This document shows, piece after piece, positions 1 to 11,029 of a stretch of 64,000 bases of DNA. The stretch's first letter is position 1. Each line of letters begins with the position of its first letter. A program made the translations under genes and the position numbers. The notes below the pieces were generated by a model, which was not told the DNA's origin, did no database searches, and worked only from the letters and a program-made list of their open reading frames with translations. Origin of the DNA: Diplonema papillatum (taxonomy: Eukaryota > Euglenozoa > Diplonemea > Diplonemida > Diplonemidae); contig JAPJBO010000004.1 in NCBI GenBank assembly GCA_030068145.1, positions 186,001-250,000 of the forward strand, written 5' to 3'.

Positions 1-1954
1 GGAAGCCCGAAGCGGGAATTGCGACGTTGCTTTTTGGACCTCTCGGGTGCCGGCTCTGGACCTAGACTCCAAGGGTTCGGATTGTTCACTACTAACTGGG
101 AACATAAAATCAGATTTAGCCTGCCGTGAGAAGAGGCGCCGGAGTACGCCGAGGGTTGAAAAGACCGGTATTGTGATCAATTGAGTAGGCCCGAGTTCTG
201 CCTGCCAGCACCGCAACACCGATGCGCGATGTGCAACAATGAAAAAGGCGCTTGCAACTACCAAATCTAATGTGCAAATGTTCGGCCGGCGCCCTCTGCA
301 AAGGGTGAGAGGTTTGAAACGTCAGCGTTCGTGGAGTCGTTGCCGGACGAGAAGGACGCAAGATACTACTTTTAAAATTGCTGCGTATCAGGTTCAAACG
401 ACAACACCTAGACACCCTGGTGGGGAGGGTTCTCCCTCTCAGTCCAGCCTCGAGGCGGAAATGCATACCTCGTCAGGAACGGACACGGCTGCCAGCCCTG
501 CGCCCCAGAGGCCACTTTCGCCGGTGCGTTGTCGAACGCTGCCTGAGCTGTTAGTCCTCTTGCTGCCAAACTCGCGCGTCGCGTCTAGACGAGCCGCCTC
601 TTCCGCACCCTGCACAGCGACGAATCCAGCGCCAGCAAGACCGCTGGGGCTGTTGTGCCTGCTTTGCACCCGGCCTTTCGACTCCCTCCTCTGGCCACTG
701 TGCACCCCCGCAGCCTGCCTTCTGTTGCCCATTACCCGCGCCACATCCGGGTCATTACGAAGCTGGGCAACAGCGCCCCTCAGATCTGCTGACACGGGCA
801 TGTTCTTGGGCGGATTTTGCACTGTATTTCTTGTGGCTTTGTGTTACCGTCGATCCTTTGCCCTTTTTTTTTTTGATGAAGCGCAACTTAAGTTACTTGA
901 CGTTACGCTGCGCAAGTAGTCTCAAAGTGATAGCATGGCAGTTGTCGTACTGCCGAAGCTGCCGGAAGCAGGGAATTCTTGGTCAGTTGCACCTTTTATG
1001 CATGTTTACAAGTTAGAACACGGAACCGCTTTGGTGGGCCCTGTATTCTCGCGGACCCTACCCTCACACAATCGCGCTGCGGTGGTGTCTCTGGTCCTAC
1101 ACGGTTGTGCGAGCCGCTGGATTGCTGCCTTCCTGATGGTGCGCCACGAACAGTTGGTGGTTCTGATGTTGAACTCGCTCCGACGCCTGCAAAAGGTCGA
1201 AAAGTGCAGAAGCAAGATGAGATTGTTGAGAAAAGAAGACCACCGGCGACAAAACTTCCTAGGGCCAAGGAGATAACTGTTAGTACAGTTGCGAGCGGCA
1301 GCAAACGGGCAAGAGACCTGGTGAACCTGGAGCGGAACATGAAAAACAACCGACCATAATGACACTGGATTCTCCATGTCTGGCATGATCCCTGACGTCA
1401 CACCGCCGTGCATCCTCTGGCTGCGCGGGTTTGCCTTACTTTTTGGCGCTTCAAGCCTTGCGACAATTGTCAGACGCTGAGCGCATGACTAGCTGCGCAC
1501 ACGTCCGCCGGCGGGACAATGATCGCAGCGATTCATCCTTTCTCAAGCCGTTGCGATACGATGTCGGTCTACTTTTTATCTGCTTCTTGCCGCAGTACCC
1601 CTCGAGGTTCCTTCGGAGGTGTGCCAGACGCGCGGTCGAGTCCAGTTGAATTCGGTGGGCTGGGTTGTGGGTCTGTGTCAAAAATGGAGGAGCTCCACAT
1701 CTGTGCGCACTGTGGGAGGGGCCGTCCAGGGGTGGGTGGGCCAGCATCTGCCTCAGTCATGCTGTACCGTTTTCTTGTGTTTTTTTATGGACTAGAAGGT
1801 CGTTTCTTCTTCGATCGCTCCGGAAACACCTCAACAGGACTTATAATAAGGCTTTGGTCGAAAGCCTGAGATTGCTCACTTGCCGTCAAAAGCATTGCTG
1901 CTTTCCGGGGTCGCCGACCTGACGGATGTCGTCCAGAACGCGAGGTTGCGCCTT
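1..1954. other. Left edge, no confident gene
   Basis: I can support no complete gene here. The most protein-like stretch is on the plus strand at about 1159-1359. It reads a Lys/Arg-rich tail with a stop, but has no start, domain or splice partner that I can see, and it runs against the strand of every trusted gene. It could be a decayed mobile-element fragment or chance. Confidence 0.4.
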
Positions 1955-2554
1955 TCAGGCCGCCGTTTCGGCCGGCTCCGTCTGAGGTGTTTTCTTCTTC
2001 CGGGCGGCGTGCTGGGAAAAGAGAACTCCTTGCTCTGCTTTGTCGAGGAGGTCGTTTCTAAACAGGATGTACTGATCCGAGGTCTCGATGGAAGGCACTC
2101 CGCCCCACGGGGCGATGTAAAAGAATGTTTTCGACGTGTCCATCAGGTGCTCGTCAAACGGCTTCTCCAAGAAGAGGTCGTGATAGCGGACTCTGACGTA
2201 CGGGTGCAGGTCGTCCCACGCCGGAGGCACGGGGATAACGGTCTCAGGGAGATCGAGGTATGATTTCATGTCAGTGCGAAGGTGAGGGGGAAGGTTGAGG
2301 TTCAGGGGTGGGTGGCCCAGCCTTCTGAAGTCCTGCGCGTACTCGCCTTGCCACCCGATGAGGTATTCAAGTCGTTCCGAGGCGTCTATACTGTAGAGCC
2401 GGGAGAATGATGCCAGCGCCAGCATGCCAGCGGCGAACCCGGTTGTCAGCAGCAGCGTATGTCTGCTCTTCCTTTTCATATTCCATTCGAACCGCCGGCT
2501 GAATAACTTCAGCATGAAGTCCGAGTGCAGCGACCTCGTGTTGCGGAACGCCAT
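1955..2554 (-). CDS. Small single-pass membrane protein, function unknown
   Basis: A 199-codon uninterrupted frame starts at a true ATG (minus-strand 2554) and ends in TAA. After a basic N-terminus (about residues 1-31, rich in Arg, Lys and Phe) comes one hydrophobic helix at about residues 33-53 (TLLLTTGFAAGMLALASF). The remainder is soluble and rich in Pro, Leu and Asp, with conserved-looking Trp/Tyr positions, and ends in a Lys-rich and Glu/Thr tail. A basic leader plus a single helix fits an accessory subunit of the inner mitochondrial membrane or a type II membrane protein, but I recognise no family. The frame on the opposite strand (1880-2263) is its shadow. The next gene upstream in transcription order is the SPRY gene, about 790 bp away on the same strand. 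Confidence 0.6.
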   Translation of the reverse strand: MAFRNTRSLHSDFMLKLFSRRFEWNMKRKSRHTLLLTTGFAAGMLALASFSRLYSIDASERLEYLIGWQGEYAQDFRRLGHPPLNLNLPPHLRTDMKSYLDLPETVIPVPPAWDDLHPYVRVRYHDLFLEKPFDEHLMDTSKTFFYIAPWGGVPSIETSDQYILFRNDLLDKAEQGVLFSQHAARKKKTPQTEPAETAA

Positions 2555-3341
2555 ATTTCCCTTACCCCACTCCTCCTCTCACTTCTTTATTTGCTCTTGC
2601 TTTCTAGGCGGGTTCTTCAGTAACTACACGTCTAGTACACGTATTATCGACGATTCGGATCAAAATTGGCGGATCGCGAATACTCCAAAATTTTCATGCC
2701 AAGGCACGGGCGGTTCAGTTTCCTCACACATTGCATGTGGCTAAAAACAAATGGCGACGCACTTTGCGGGTTGTCTCCTCTCCTGCCGGTGTCTGGATCA
2801 CACGTCGCTTGTGTGGGGTCATCCCACGTGTCACTACCACGCCAGCTGACGAGTTGCGGTCGTTCGTGAACGCCACCGCAGCTCCAGGGTTTTGATGAGA
2901 TCCGGCGTTTTTTAGTGATCTGCAAGTATGCAGTGGCAAACCCACAACTCCTGACACATCACCACAGCTAGCACCGGCCGGTAACCACGCGCAAGGGGAT
3001 ATTTGGTTCCATCAAAGACTCAGAAAAGGCGGGAAGTGAAGCCAATGGCTGTCGGAGAAAGGCTAGGGAAACCTCCGTAGAGTGGGGCTGGATTAAGAGT
3101 GTAAAAGCCCGCGCGGGCTAGTGTGTCCTCAACATCGTGTCCACTTAGTGTCGCTGTTATCGGCTGGGTTCACAACGTTCCGCATTCAGGTGGCGAACGC
3201 AATCCGTCTTTGCAGTCCCCGTCAAACCTGGTATTTCTTGTTCGACGATCAGCACAAGGATGTTCGCCAGCATCACAGAACGAAGGTGGAGGTCGTTCGT
3301 TCGGCTGCAGACCCTTTCCAGGTTTGTAGGGTCAGCGGCGT
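2555..3341. other. Intergenic, with a dispersed short repeat
   Basis: No gene seen. Positions 2708-2750 carry a motif (GGCGGTTCAGTTTCCTCACA, then CATGTGGCTAAAA) that returns nearly unchanged at about 31965-32008 and in weaker form at 37010-37050. It is a dispersed repeat of unknown type. Confidence 0.5.
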
Positions 3342-4763
3342 TCACCGGGGCAGCCGATGTTGCACCATGTCTCGCCTCTCAACCGGGTTTTCGTGCACAA
3401 TAGCCTCGTCGCTGTGGCCAGCAAGAATGACAAAGGGGTGGTACACAGCGTTTTCGGCGAGAGTAACTTCTGGTGGGAACTGCGAGGGCGGGTTTGTGTT
3501 GTTAAAAGACCTCGAGGAGCCCGCCATCGGCAAATGCCGAAGATGCCGCTGACTCCAACAAGAGAATCGTGAGATGAGTACCCAAGGACCATCAGGATTT
3601 CAAAGGAGGAACCGTACTGTAATCCCCACGCAGGTCTATGGATTTAGTGCCGGGTGTAAGCATTCAACAACGATACTTGCACTTTCAGTTCAGAAGGCAT
3701 GTGTTCTGATGACATTGCTTAGTCATAGCATGCATTTACAAAGTGAGCGCAGTCTTCGTTTTTTTAACGTGGTATTTGAGCTACGGTGTGGCAAAGCAGA
3801 CCTTTGATTCGCCTTTAAAGTCACCGTTGACGAAGATAGCGACGGATCGGTCTACAAGCGAAACTTCCAGGAGGAGATCGACTGTGCCTTTCAGTGCAAG
3901 AGGAACGTGGTCCGAAGATGTTGCTTGGTCATAGCTTATTCCGCCTGCCAGCTCGACAGTAATACCGGACCCAGCTAGGCCGCGGTCTGGGTAGTCATCA
4001 TCGCAGAAGAACTCAGGCATGATAAGGCCAACTGCGTAACGGTCGTCCATGCAGCCCATCTTGTCTTGGCTTTCTTGACCCTGGATTATGGTCACCGCAT
4101 ACTGCACTACACGTTCCGAAGCCAGCCGAAGACCGCGGCTCCACAGTGCTGGGTAATAACTGAAGGACTTTGTCTTCACTTTAAACTTCCCGGCCTTGTC
4201 TGTCCACGTTCCTGTTTCAAGGGATAATTTTGCTATTTACGAAGGTTTGTGCGAGCAGTGCAAGTGCGTGGCAGTTGTTGCACACGAGTGATCTCTGTTA
4301 TCACTTCACCGCACCTGGTGCAATCAGCAATCATTTTCAGCAGATGGATAGTACATCTCGAATCGAACTCAGAAATACGCGGTTTCAGCAAATATCATTT
4401 TCCGAAGGTCAGATGAATGAACTCATTGAGGCAAATTGAATCCCCTAATCCCGGCCTTGAGGCGCGCTGAACTACACAGACACAAAAAACACAAAACCGT
4501 ACTACAGGTCATTGAGAGACAATTTGGTCAATTTCTGAATCCCGCCTAAAATGATTGGACCAAAGCCACCGAAGAGCCAAAAGAAGATTAGCCAGGCTAC
4601 ACGCGTCCACATTATCTTCTGGATGCATATCTCGACGTGCCGCAAGAGGGGTGAGAGTACCTGGGTTGCTCACCCTCCACCCGACGCTGCCGTAGCCGAC
4701 GATTATTTCGCAGAGTTCGTCAGGGAGATGCCGAGAGGAGCCGTGCCGCTTTACAGCGTACAT
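3342..4763 (-). CDS. SPRY-domain protein with a short F-box-like N-terminus
   Basis: Three exons are modelled on the minus strand: 4763-4661, 4211-3802 and 3479-3342, with GT-AG introns of 449 and 322 bp. Phases agree (1, then 0), giving about 216 aa ending in TGA. Exon 1 starts at an ATG and contains LPDELCEIIVGY, which resembles the first helix of an F-box. It joins exon 2 as SNP-GTWTDK, the usual opening of a SPRY fold. Exon 2 carries the core (SYYPALWSRGL, then VAIFVNGDFKG near its end). Exon 3 supplies the last strands (VYHPFVILAGHSDEAIV). SPRY domains bind protein partners; with an F-box-like helix the protein could recruit substrates to a ubiquitin ligase, but that is inference. Upstream non-ATG reading to 4919 is open, so an extra 5' exon is not excluded. 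Confidence 0.68.
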
Positions 4764-4929
4764 CAGCACGATTCGCCAGCGCGTGTTTGGGTTCGCCGCC
4801 TGCACGGGTGGGCTCTGTTTCAAAACCAAAGGGATAATCGGGAGCAACAGCACAACCGGGATGTGAGTCAGAAAGGGTGGGCTACTCTTGCTCTGTTTCC
4901 TTGACCGCTTCTGTTTCACCAGATAGTAG

Positions 4930-5340
4930 GTGACACATAAATCAGCAATCAGCGCGCAATCTGGGGGCTGTTGTATAATATTTTGCGTTGCTTGCTATGA
5001 ACAAAGTTGTGTACACACCTGTACTACGCACTCACTCTGCGGTCTGCGGTTCACATCAAGGAACATGGCACGAAGGATTGCATCGGACATATGGGGTGTG
5101 TATTCAGATACAGCGAGAGGTGGGGCGCACCTCCTCGCAGACCCCCCCTCTGTACTGAAGAAGTTGTGGATTGCGAACGAGTACATGCAAGCGTTTGTTA
5201 GTACCGGCGACGACAAGGCGGTCGTCTGCCCATCTTCCTGGTATGACGCGATGATACGTGTTGAGAATGGCAGCATCCAACCACTGATCATGAAAGATGA
5301 AAGCATCCACCCGGACCAGGTGCAAGATTGATGCAATCAT
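4930..5340. other. Coding-like segment, strand uncertain
   Basis: Both strands read well. Plus strand: an ATG at about 5065 opens 89 codons to a TGA at about 5331. Minus strand: an ATG at 5340 opens a frame (VDAFIFHDQWLDAAILNTY) running to a possible donor (GGG|GTCTGC) near 5147. Because all trusted genes are on the minus strand, and GTCTGC donors are used twice elsewhere, I slightly favour a minus-strand first exon. I could not find its next exon before the SPRY gene. No domain is recognised. Confidence 0.25.
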
Positions 5341-5684
5341 ACCGGATTCAGGACGCCCACATCTCTTACTTAGTTTTCACCTGAGACTGGCACATGTGAC
5401 GTGTAAACGGTGGAAGAAATGCTAAACGGAAAGACACGGTCACTAGTTAGCGCTGACAGTACGAAGCAAGGTGTAAATGTGGATACGGGTATCTAGAGAA
5501 CGACAAGTCGCAGTTTGGTGTGTGCTGTGCAGTGAAAAGGCACGCATGGCACGGAGGTGTCCTGGACGATTGCGTCCGGTCACTCCGTTGCACAGAAATC
5601 GGAGGTCGCCCACTAACTCGCCACTTGTGGTTCAGGCTGTTTGCAAGTCGTAGCATCACAGACCTGCCCACTCGTTCTCGTGGC

Positions 5685-8600
5685 TCAAGCAGGCTTTGAC
5701 CGAATAACTCGGTGACCGGCTGCCGCACTTCTTGCATCTGGGGGTAGAGCTTGGGTTAGATCGACTGCCGATGGTTGCAGCGTCGGAGGGAACGGTACTC
5801 TGATTGCAGCTGAGTCATCTACGCTGGACCTTTGCGGAATAGGCTGAGAGAGGGCTGGCTGTGTGCGTTGTGCAGAGGAAGGTCTCGGCTTCCTCCAGCG
5901 CTGCTGGGAAGACGAGGCTGGCTGCCCCTGGATAGTGGAATGGGTAGTAGTGTCAGAGGCGTTGGACAGGGGGACAGGGGTGGTTGAAAGGTGGGCGGGT
6001 ATGTCCATTGCACCAGGCATGACAGGAGGGATGTCCTGGACAACTGCATCCGGCCAGTCCGTTGGACAAGGATCGTGGGTTGCCGAAATCAGCTCAGGCT
6101 CAGGCTGCTTCTGCGACAAGCCGTCACTGCGGTCCTTGGTGTCGGGTTTGATACTTCCGCCACCTGTTTCTTGCGAGGTTGAAGCGGCCTCAGCTCCGAA
6201 TGAGGCCTGGGGCTGCGTGGCTTTGCTGCCGTCGACGCTTGTTTCTTGCACAGTCGAGCCCGTCGGCGTTATAGTAATGCTCTGTTCGTGCGGGATCCCG
6301 CCTTTTCTATCCCTTCCGAAGACTGCCCCAGAGGTAGACCCGAGGTCTGCCTCGGTCTGGTGCGATGCAGCACTGCAAGCCCCACTCTTTTCTGGCGGGT
6401 GTCCACCACCCGTCTTTCCCCTGCCGGAAGCAGTGTCGAGTTCTCCTCTATCTCTCCCGAAGGAGGCGGTGCCCGGAGTTCGTGCGCTGCTGGGGCGTCG
6501 GATGGCGTTCGCGTCCGGATTGGCTACGGACAGGTGGGTTTTGAAGGGTAAGGTGTGGGCATCCGTGGACACGGAAGTGAAGGACAATCGCGCCTGCGAA
6601 GTGTTGTGCGACCACGACCGCTCGAGGACGCGGTGCAGCTGCGTGCTGAGGCGGCTGAGCACTTTGAGCGGCGGCTTCTTCAAGTGGGTGGACGACGGCA
6701 GGTCGGCGGTGCCCGGGGGGGAGGCAGGCCACTGGTCGGCGAACCGTTCTTCCTCTTCGACCGAGGCAGACGTGGCGACGGAGATCGCCGAGAACGATCG
6801 ACAGGAGCGGCGCGAACGAGCCAGCGGCTCGCTGGGCATCGGCTTCCGGGGGGCTCCGTCTTTTCGTTTCCGTTGACTTGTGGTGGTGGAGTTGGCCGTT
6901 GGCAGCGGGGTGCGGTCGGTGGCGGCTCGGGGCAGGCCCGGGCTCACGGGCGACGCGGGCTGCGCCTGCGCGCGGCCTGCCAGCAGGAGGAGCGGCATCG
7001 TCCGCGGCTGCTGCTTGCGCTGCGCGTCCGACGGATGCCGCGGCGGCTGCGGCTGCTCTTGCGGTTTTTGCTGCTGCTGCTGCTGCTCTTGCTGCTGCGG
7101 CACGCTTTGCTCGGGGACGGCGTCGGGGTTGTGGGAGGCGGGCGGTGCGCCGGAGCCGCCTGCTCCGCCGGCGGCGCGCCCGGCCGCGGCGGCGAAAGCG
7201 CCGCGGTTTTGGGCGCGGGCCGACTTCTCGTGCGGCTGCTGCGGCGGTGCCGCCTTCGCCGCCCCGCGCAAGGACCCATTGCCGTCGGCGGCCGCGGCCA
7301 TCATCAGCCGTTGGACCTGGCTGGCGACGCCGGCACTGGCTCCGGCGCCCTTCGCCGGATTCTGCCCGCCGTCTGTCTTCCTCGCGGCGAGCAGTTCAAC
7401 CATTCGCTTGACCTGCTTCGCGTATGCGTCAGTTTCGGCCTTGTCGTCGACAACACGTCTCGACGCGACTTCTTTCTTACGCTGTTCGTCCAGCAGCTCG
7501 CCCCTCAGCCGGCTGACCTCCGCCTTCAGCGCCGCGATCTCGTTGAGGCCTTCGGCCAGCCGCTCTGTCCGGTCCCGCCACCCTTCCTTCACGCACCGCT
7601 CCTCGACGGACACCTCCAGCACCAGCTGCGCCAGCGGGATTTCGAAGCAGTCGCGCGGGACGGCGTGCCGACGGCCCTCTGCTGCGGCCCCGCCCCCGGC
7701 TTCGCTCGGATTGCCCGGCAATGGCGCCGAGAGGTTGTGCGGCGTCCGGAAGCCCGAGTCCGGCGCCGCGTCGGCGTCGTCGCCGGCGGCCGGCCCGTGC
7801 CCGCGGCGGGCGCTCTGCCGGAGGAGCGAAGGCGAGGGTGCCGCGGCCCCGGGTTTAACGGCCGACGCACCCGCCGGCTTCGGGCACTCGGCGCGGGCGG
7901 CGGGTGGGTCTGCGCCGTCCTTGTCGGGCACGGCCCCCGCTGTATTCGGGCGGCCCCCCGGCGCCCGGGCGCCCCGCGGTTTCCCCAACTTGTGGAGAAC
8001 CACGCGGGGCGACGCACGGCCCGCCGCGGGATGAACCCGTCCGAGCGGCGCTCCGGCGGCGTCGGCTCTCACGGGCCCCTGCCCTTTCCCCGCGGGCTTC
8101 GGCGGGACCCCTCTGGGGGTCGGCGAGGCGTCGCGGGTGGGCGTCGAAGCACGGGAGGACGAGTCGCTGCTCACGTACTGCAGGGGATGGTGCGGAGCGA
8201 GCGCGCCGGTCGTCGGCTGCTGGCACTGCGGGCACGCCGGGCGGGGGGGCGACGTGATTTGCGGGTGGTGCTGGCCGCTCGGGTCGATGAAGTACCGCTT
8301 GACGACGGCTTTGCGCGAAGAGTCGTGCAGGTACCCCGCGAACGGCGGCACACTAGCCGCGTTCAGCTTCGTCCTCGTGAACGCCCGCGGCAATGCAGGC
8401 GTGAGCACGCACGAAAAAACGAGGTCCGACACAACAGCCGGCCTCGAATTCACGACATAGTGCACAAGCGAGCACAAGGCCGAAGCCAATCCTTCGTCTT
8501 CTCCAGAGAACAACGGGATGGAGGGCAGGGGGAGGGCCGCGTCGACGTCCCGCTTTGGATTGCTTGTTGCGAGCGGCCGTGTTTTTGAAGGGGGGAGACC

Positions 8601-9842
8601 ATCTGGCGTTGCTTTGTTCACAAACAGGACGGCTCCGGACAACCTGGGGCCGGATGCGCTGTCGGCAGCGGTGTGGCGTGTGGGTCGGACGGGGAGGCAC
8701 AAGACGGACGAGGCGGCCAGTTCGCGCATGCAGATCCGCTGGCTGTCGCCTACGCACGCATTGAGACCGACCCCGCCCTGCCAGACGGCGTACGGGATAC
8801 CCGCCCGCTTCGGGAACTTGACGGCAGGCAGTCCACTTCCGGGGAGCGCCTCTGCGACGGCGACCGGAATCAGAGTATCGATGTTCATTCGCGTCCCAGG
8901 GACCGCCGTAGCATTCGCCGAGTTGTGGTGGTTTCCGCTGTCGTTCGTGTCGTTGTTGTTGTCGGCGGTGTTGTTGTTGTTGTAGCACCCATCGGAATCC
9001 GGCCCGTTCCCGGTGGAAACCGCGAGGTACAGGACGGCCCGCTGGGCGCCGATGGCGTGCGCCGTGGCCTCGAGGGCTTGCCCGAGAATCTCTGCGAACA
9101 CCGCTTTGGCCCCGGGGGCCTCCTCCCCCAACGGGCAGGCCCTGCGCTGCTGCTCCACCGCCGCGGCAGACACCGCAGCAGCAGCAGCAGCAGCCGCCGC
9201 AGCGTCGTCGGGTGCCTGCGCAGCCGTAGCAGCAGCAGCGGGGGTGCTGCGCTTGTCGGGTTGCCCCCTCACGAGCGGCCCGCCTTTGCAGCCGGTGTCG
9301 CTGCCTTGTCGGCGTCCTATCACGGCCCTCGTGTCGGCAGAAGCGTTTGGCAGCTCTGCGGTGCTCGGCCGCTGCTTTAGTTGATGCGTGTGCGGCGTCT
9401 CGCGCGGGGGCAGTTGCGGCTGCTGCTGCTGGTGGTGGTGGTGGTGGTGGAAGTCGGCGGAGCCTGGGTCGTGCGCGAAGGCGAAGAGCGGGGCGCCTGC
9501 CGCAACGGGGGTGACGGGAGCGACGAATTGCAGGAGGAACGCTTCTTCCGCTCGGCTCGAGAACTCTTTTGCCTGCGACCGGGCGACATGCGACGCGTCG
9601 GGCTGCGGGTTGCTCACAACCTCTCTGACGGCCTGTTCCGTTTGTCGCATCACGACGCCCAACGCAGCCACTGAGTCTGTGACGTGCTGCAAGATCTCGG
9701 TGTCCACCTTCCAGTCCCCACGCAGCGTCGCAACCAAACTCTCGTAGGCCGTCTCCAGCCTCGTCAGCGCCACCTCCGATAGTCTGGTCAGCCCCTTGCC
9801 TTCATCACCGCTGTGCAACCACACGTCCTTCTCTAACATCAT
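5685..9842 (-). CDS. Large GAF-domain protein with coiled coil and low-complexity tails
   Basis: A single 1,385-codon exon. I place the start at the tandem ATG-ATG at 9842; the codons upstream lack an ATG. A predicted helical N-terminus (about 1-100) is followed by six His plus a Gln run near 132-142 and an Ala-rich linker. A GAF domain follows at about 246-466. It is recognised from AVFAEILGQALEATAHAIGA, then a strand pair ending SVLCLPVRP, then GAVLFVNK and FSGEDEGLASAL. The domain is interrupted near 285-320 by an Asn/Asp-rich insert. GAF domains bind small ligands such as cyclic nucleotides or chromophores; the ligand cannot be read here. After a Pro/Ala-rich disordered stretch comes a coiled coil (about 740-815), then more Gln, Pro and Ser-rich sequence to the C-terminus. 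No catalytic partner domain (kinase, cyclase, phosphodiesterase) is visible. A terminal intron near 5730 cannot be excluded. Confidence 0.72.
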   Translation of the reverse strand: MMLEKDVWLHSGDEGKGLTRLSEVALTRLETAYESLVATLRGDWKVDTEILQHVTDSVAALGVVMRQTEQAVREVVSNPQPDASHVARSQAKEFSSRAEEAFLLQFVAPVTPVAAGAPLFAFAHDPGSADFHHHHHHQQQQPQLPPRETPHTHQLKQRPSTAELPNASADTRAVIGRRQGSDTGCKGGPLVRGQPDKRSTPAAAATAAQAPDDAAAAAAAAAAVSAAAVEQQRRACPLGEEAPGAKAVFAEILGQALEATAHAIGAQRAVLYLAVSTGNGPDSDGCYNNNNTADNNNDTNDSGNHHNSANATAVPGTRMNIDTLIPVAVAEALPGSGLPAVKFPKRAGIPYAVWQGGVGLNACVGDSQRICMRELAASSVLCLPVRPTRHTAADSASGPRLSGAVLFVNKATPDGLPPSKTRPLATSNPKRDVDAALPLPSIPLFSGEDEGLASALCSLVHYVVNSRPAVVSDLVFSCVLTPALPRAFTRTKLNAASVPPFAGYLHDSSRKAVVKRYFIDPSGQHHPQITSPPRPACPQCQQPTTGALAPHHPLQYVSSDSSSRASTPTRDASPTPRGVPPKPAGKGQGPVRADAAGAPLGRVHPAAGRASPRVVLHKLGKPRGARAPGGRPNTAGAVPDKDGADPPAARAECPKPAGASAVKPGAAAPSPSLLRQSARRGHGPAAGDDADAAPDSGFRTPHNLSAPLPGNPSEAGGGAAAEGRRHAVPRDCFEIPLAQLVLEVSVEERCVKEGWRDRTERLAEGLNEIAALKAEVSRLRGELLDEQRKKEVASRRVVDDKAETDAYAKQVKRMVELLAARKTDGGQNPAKGAGASAGVASQVQRLMMAAAADGNGSLRGAAKAAPPQQPHEKSARAQNRGAFAAAAGRAAGGAGGSGAPPASHNPDAVPEQSVPQQQEQQQQQQKPQEQPQPPRHPSDAQRKQQPRTMPLLLLAGRAQAQPASPVSPGLPRAATDRTPLPTANSTTTSQRKRKDGAPRKPMPSEPLARSRRSCRSFSAISVATSASVEEEERFADQWPASPPGTADLPSSTHLKKPPLKVLSRLSTQLHRVLERSWSHNTSQARLSFTSVSTDAHTLPFKTHLSVANPDANAIRRPSSARTPGTASFGRDRGELDTASGRGKTGGGHPPEKSGACSAASHQTEADLGSTSGAVFGRDRKGGIPHEQSITITPTGSTVQETSVDGSKATQPQASFGAEAASTSQETGGGSIKPDTKDRSDGLSQKQPEPELISATHDPCPTDWPDAVVQDIPPVMPGAMDIPAHLSTTPVPLSNASDTTTHSTIQGQPASSSQQRWRKPRPSSAQRTQPALSQPIPQRSSVDDSAAIRVPFPPTLQPSAVDLTQALPPDARSAAAGHRVIRSKPA

Positions 9843-11029
9843 GCCAAGCGCCAGCGACAATCATTCGAGATGTTCTTCCTTTGTTTGATCCTCAAGTTTT
9901 CTGTTCTCTTTGTTCCTATGGTCGTAAAATATCAAAGATCATGAACGAACTGACACCTGCACAAAGTTATAACCCGATTAGAAGAACACCGTATTCGCCC
10001 CCTCGCTTGCCCTTGCCCTGTTTTCTTCCAGTCCTGAGGCGTCGCGAGGTTCGCGGCATACACATGAGAATCTTTGCATGGCCTTTCTGCGTTTGGTACG
10101 CACCATCAGTTTTGATTCCCGCGGCAGTAAGGGCGGAGCAGCGAACCGGGCGTTACTGACGATCCCCCGCGTGTGCATTCTATTCGATCGTTTCAGAGAT
10201 GTACAATACGCCATGCCAGCGCTTTGATTTTGAGCTACAATATGGAGCAAGGCGCACGCGCGCAGACATAACCTTCCTCGCCCCTCCTGCCTAACGGTGC
10301 CTATAAAAGCCTCGCTTGCAGAGAAACCCTGCCGAGATCGTCATTTCCACACCCACAAATCTTGGGTCAGTAAAACCAGAATACCTTCAGAATACGGCCC
10401 AACTCATGATGTCCAGGCAACTATCCCCAGTAGTACTTGCAAACTCTCATATATGGACAAGCAAGAAATGAAGTGCGATGCGTTGTTGGTGAAAAGGTTC
10501 CCGGAGCCGGACCGTCGAAGCCCGCTCCATTGAGCCAAGGCGGTGACCGGTGATATCCCAAAACCGGTTTCAGCATCGATACTGAGCCGGTCCGTCCCTA
10601 TCTCTCGAAATGCATCGAAGTGCCTGCCGCTGTTTATCGCAGTGAATCAAGGTCCACCACGGTCTATCCGGTCCATCCCTAGTCCCTAGAGCTGCATCGA
10701 ATTGCCCGGTGCTTTATTCTTCGGTCTATCACGGTCTATCAAGAGGGCGGGTTCCAGGCTAGCTTCTTGGGAACCAGGTCCTACATTCAATCAGCCTGTT
10801 CTACTCGGCCCCGCTTCGGAATCACCTTACGACGAGTGCTACTACTCGTCGAAAAAGACACGCTGCGTGATGCAGAGTTGTGCTGTTGAGCAAACCCGGA
10901 GGGGTTCATGCTGTGCAAGACAAGTGAGTGCATATGATGGGCCCGACTCGTCGGTTCCATGGACGATTCGTCGCCGTCATCAAGCTGCTGGTTGCTCAGA
11001 TGGCGGGTGCGCCGTCCGGTCGCGCAGGG
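9843..11029. other. Intergenic between GAF and TFIIS-like genes
   Basis: No gene seen. From about 10540 to 10750 the sequence repeats short phrases such as CGGTCTATC and CCGGTCC, a degenerate local repeat. The plus-strand open frames that begin here and run to 11400-12397 are shadows of the TFIIS-like gene. Confidence 0.5.
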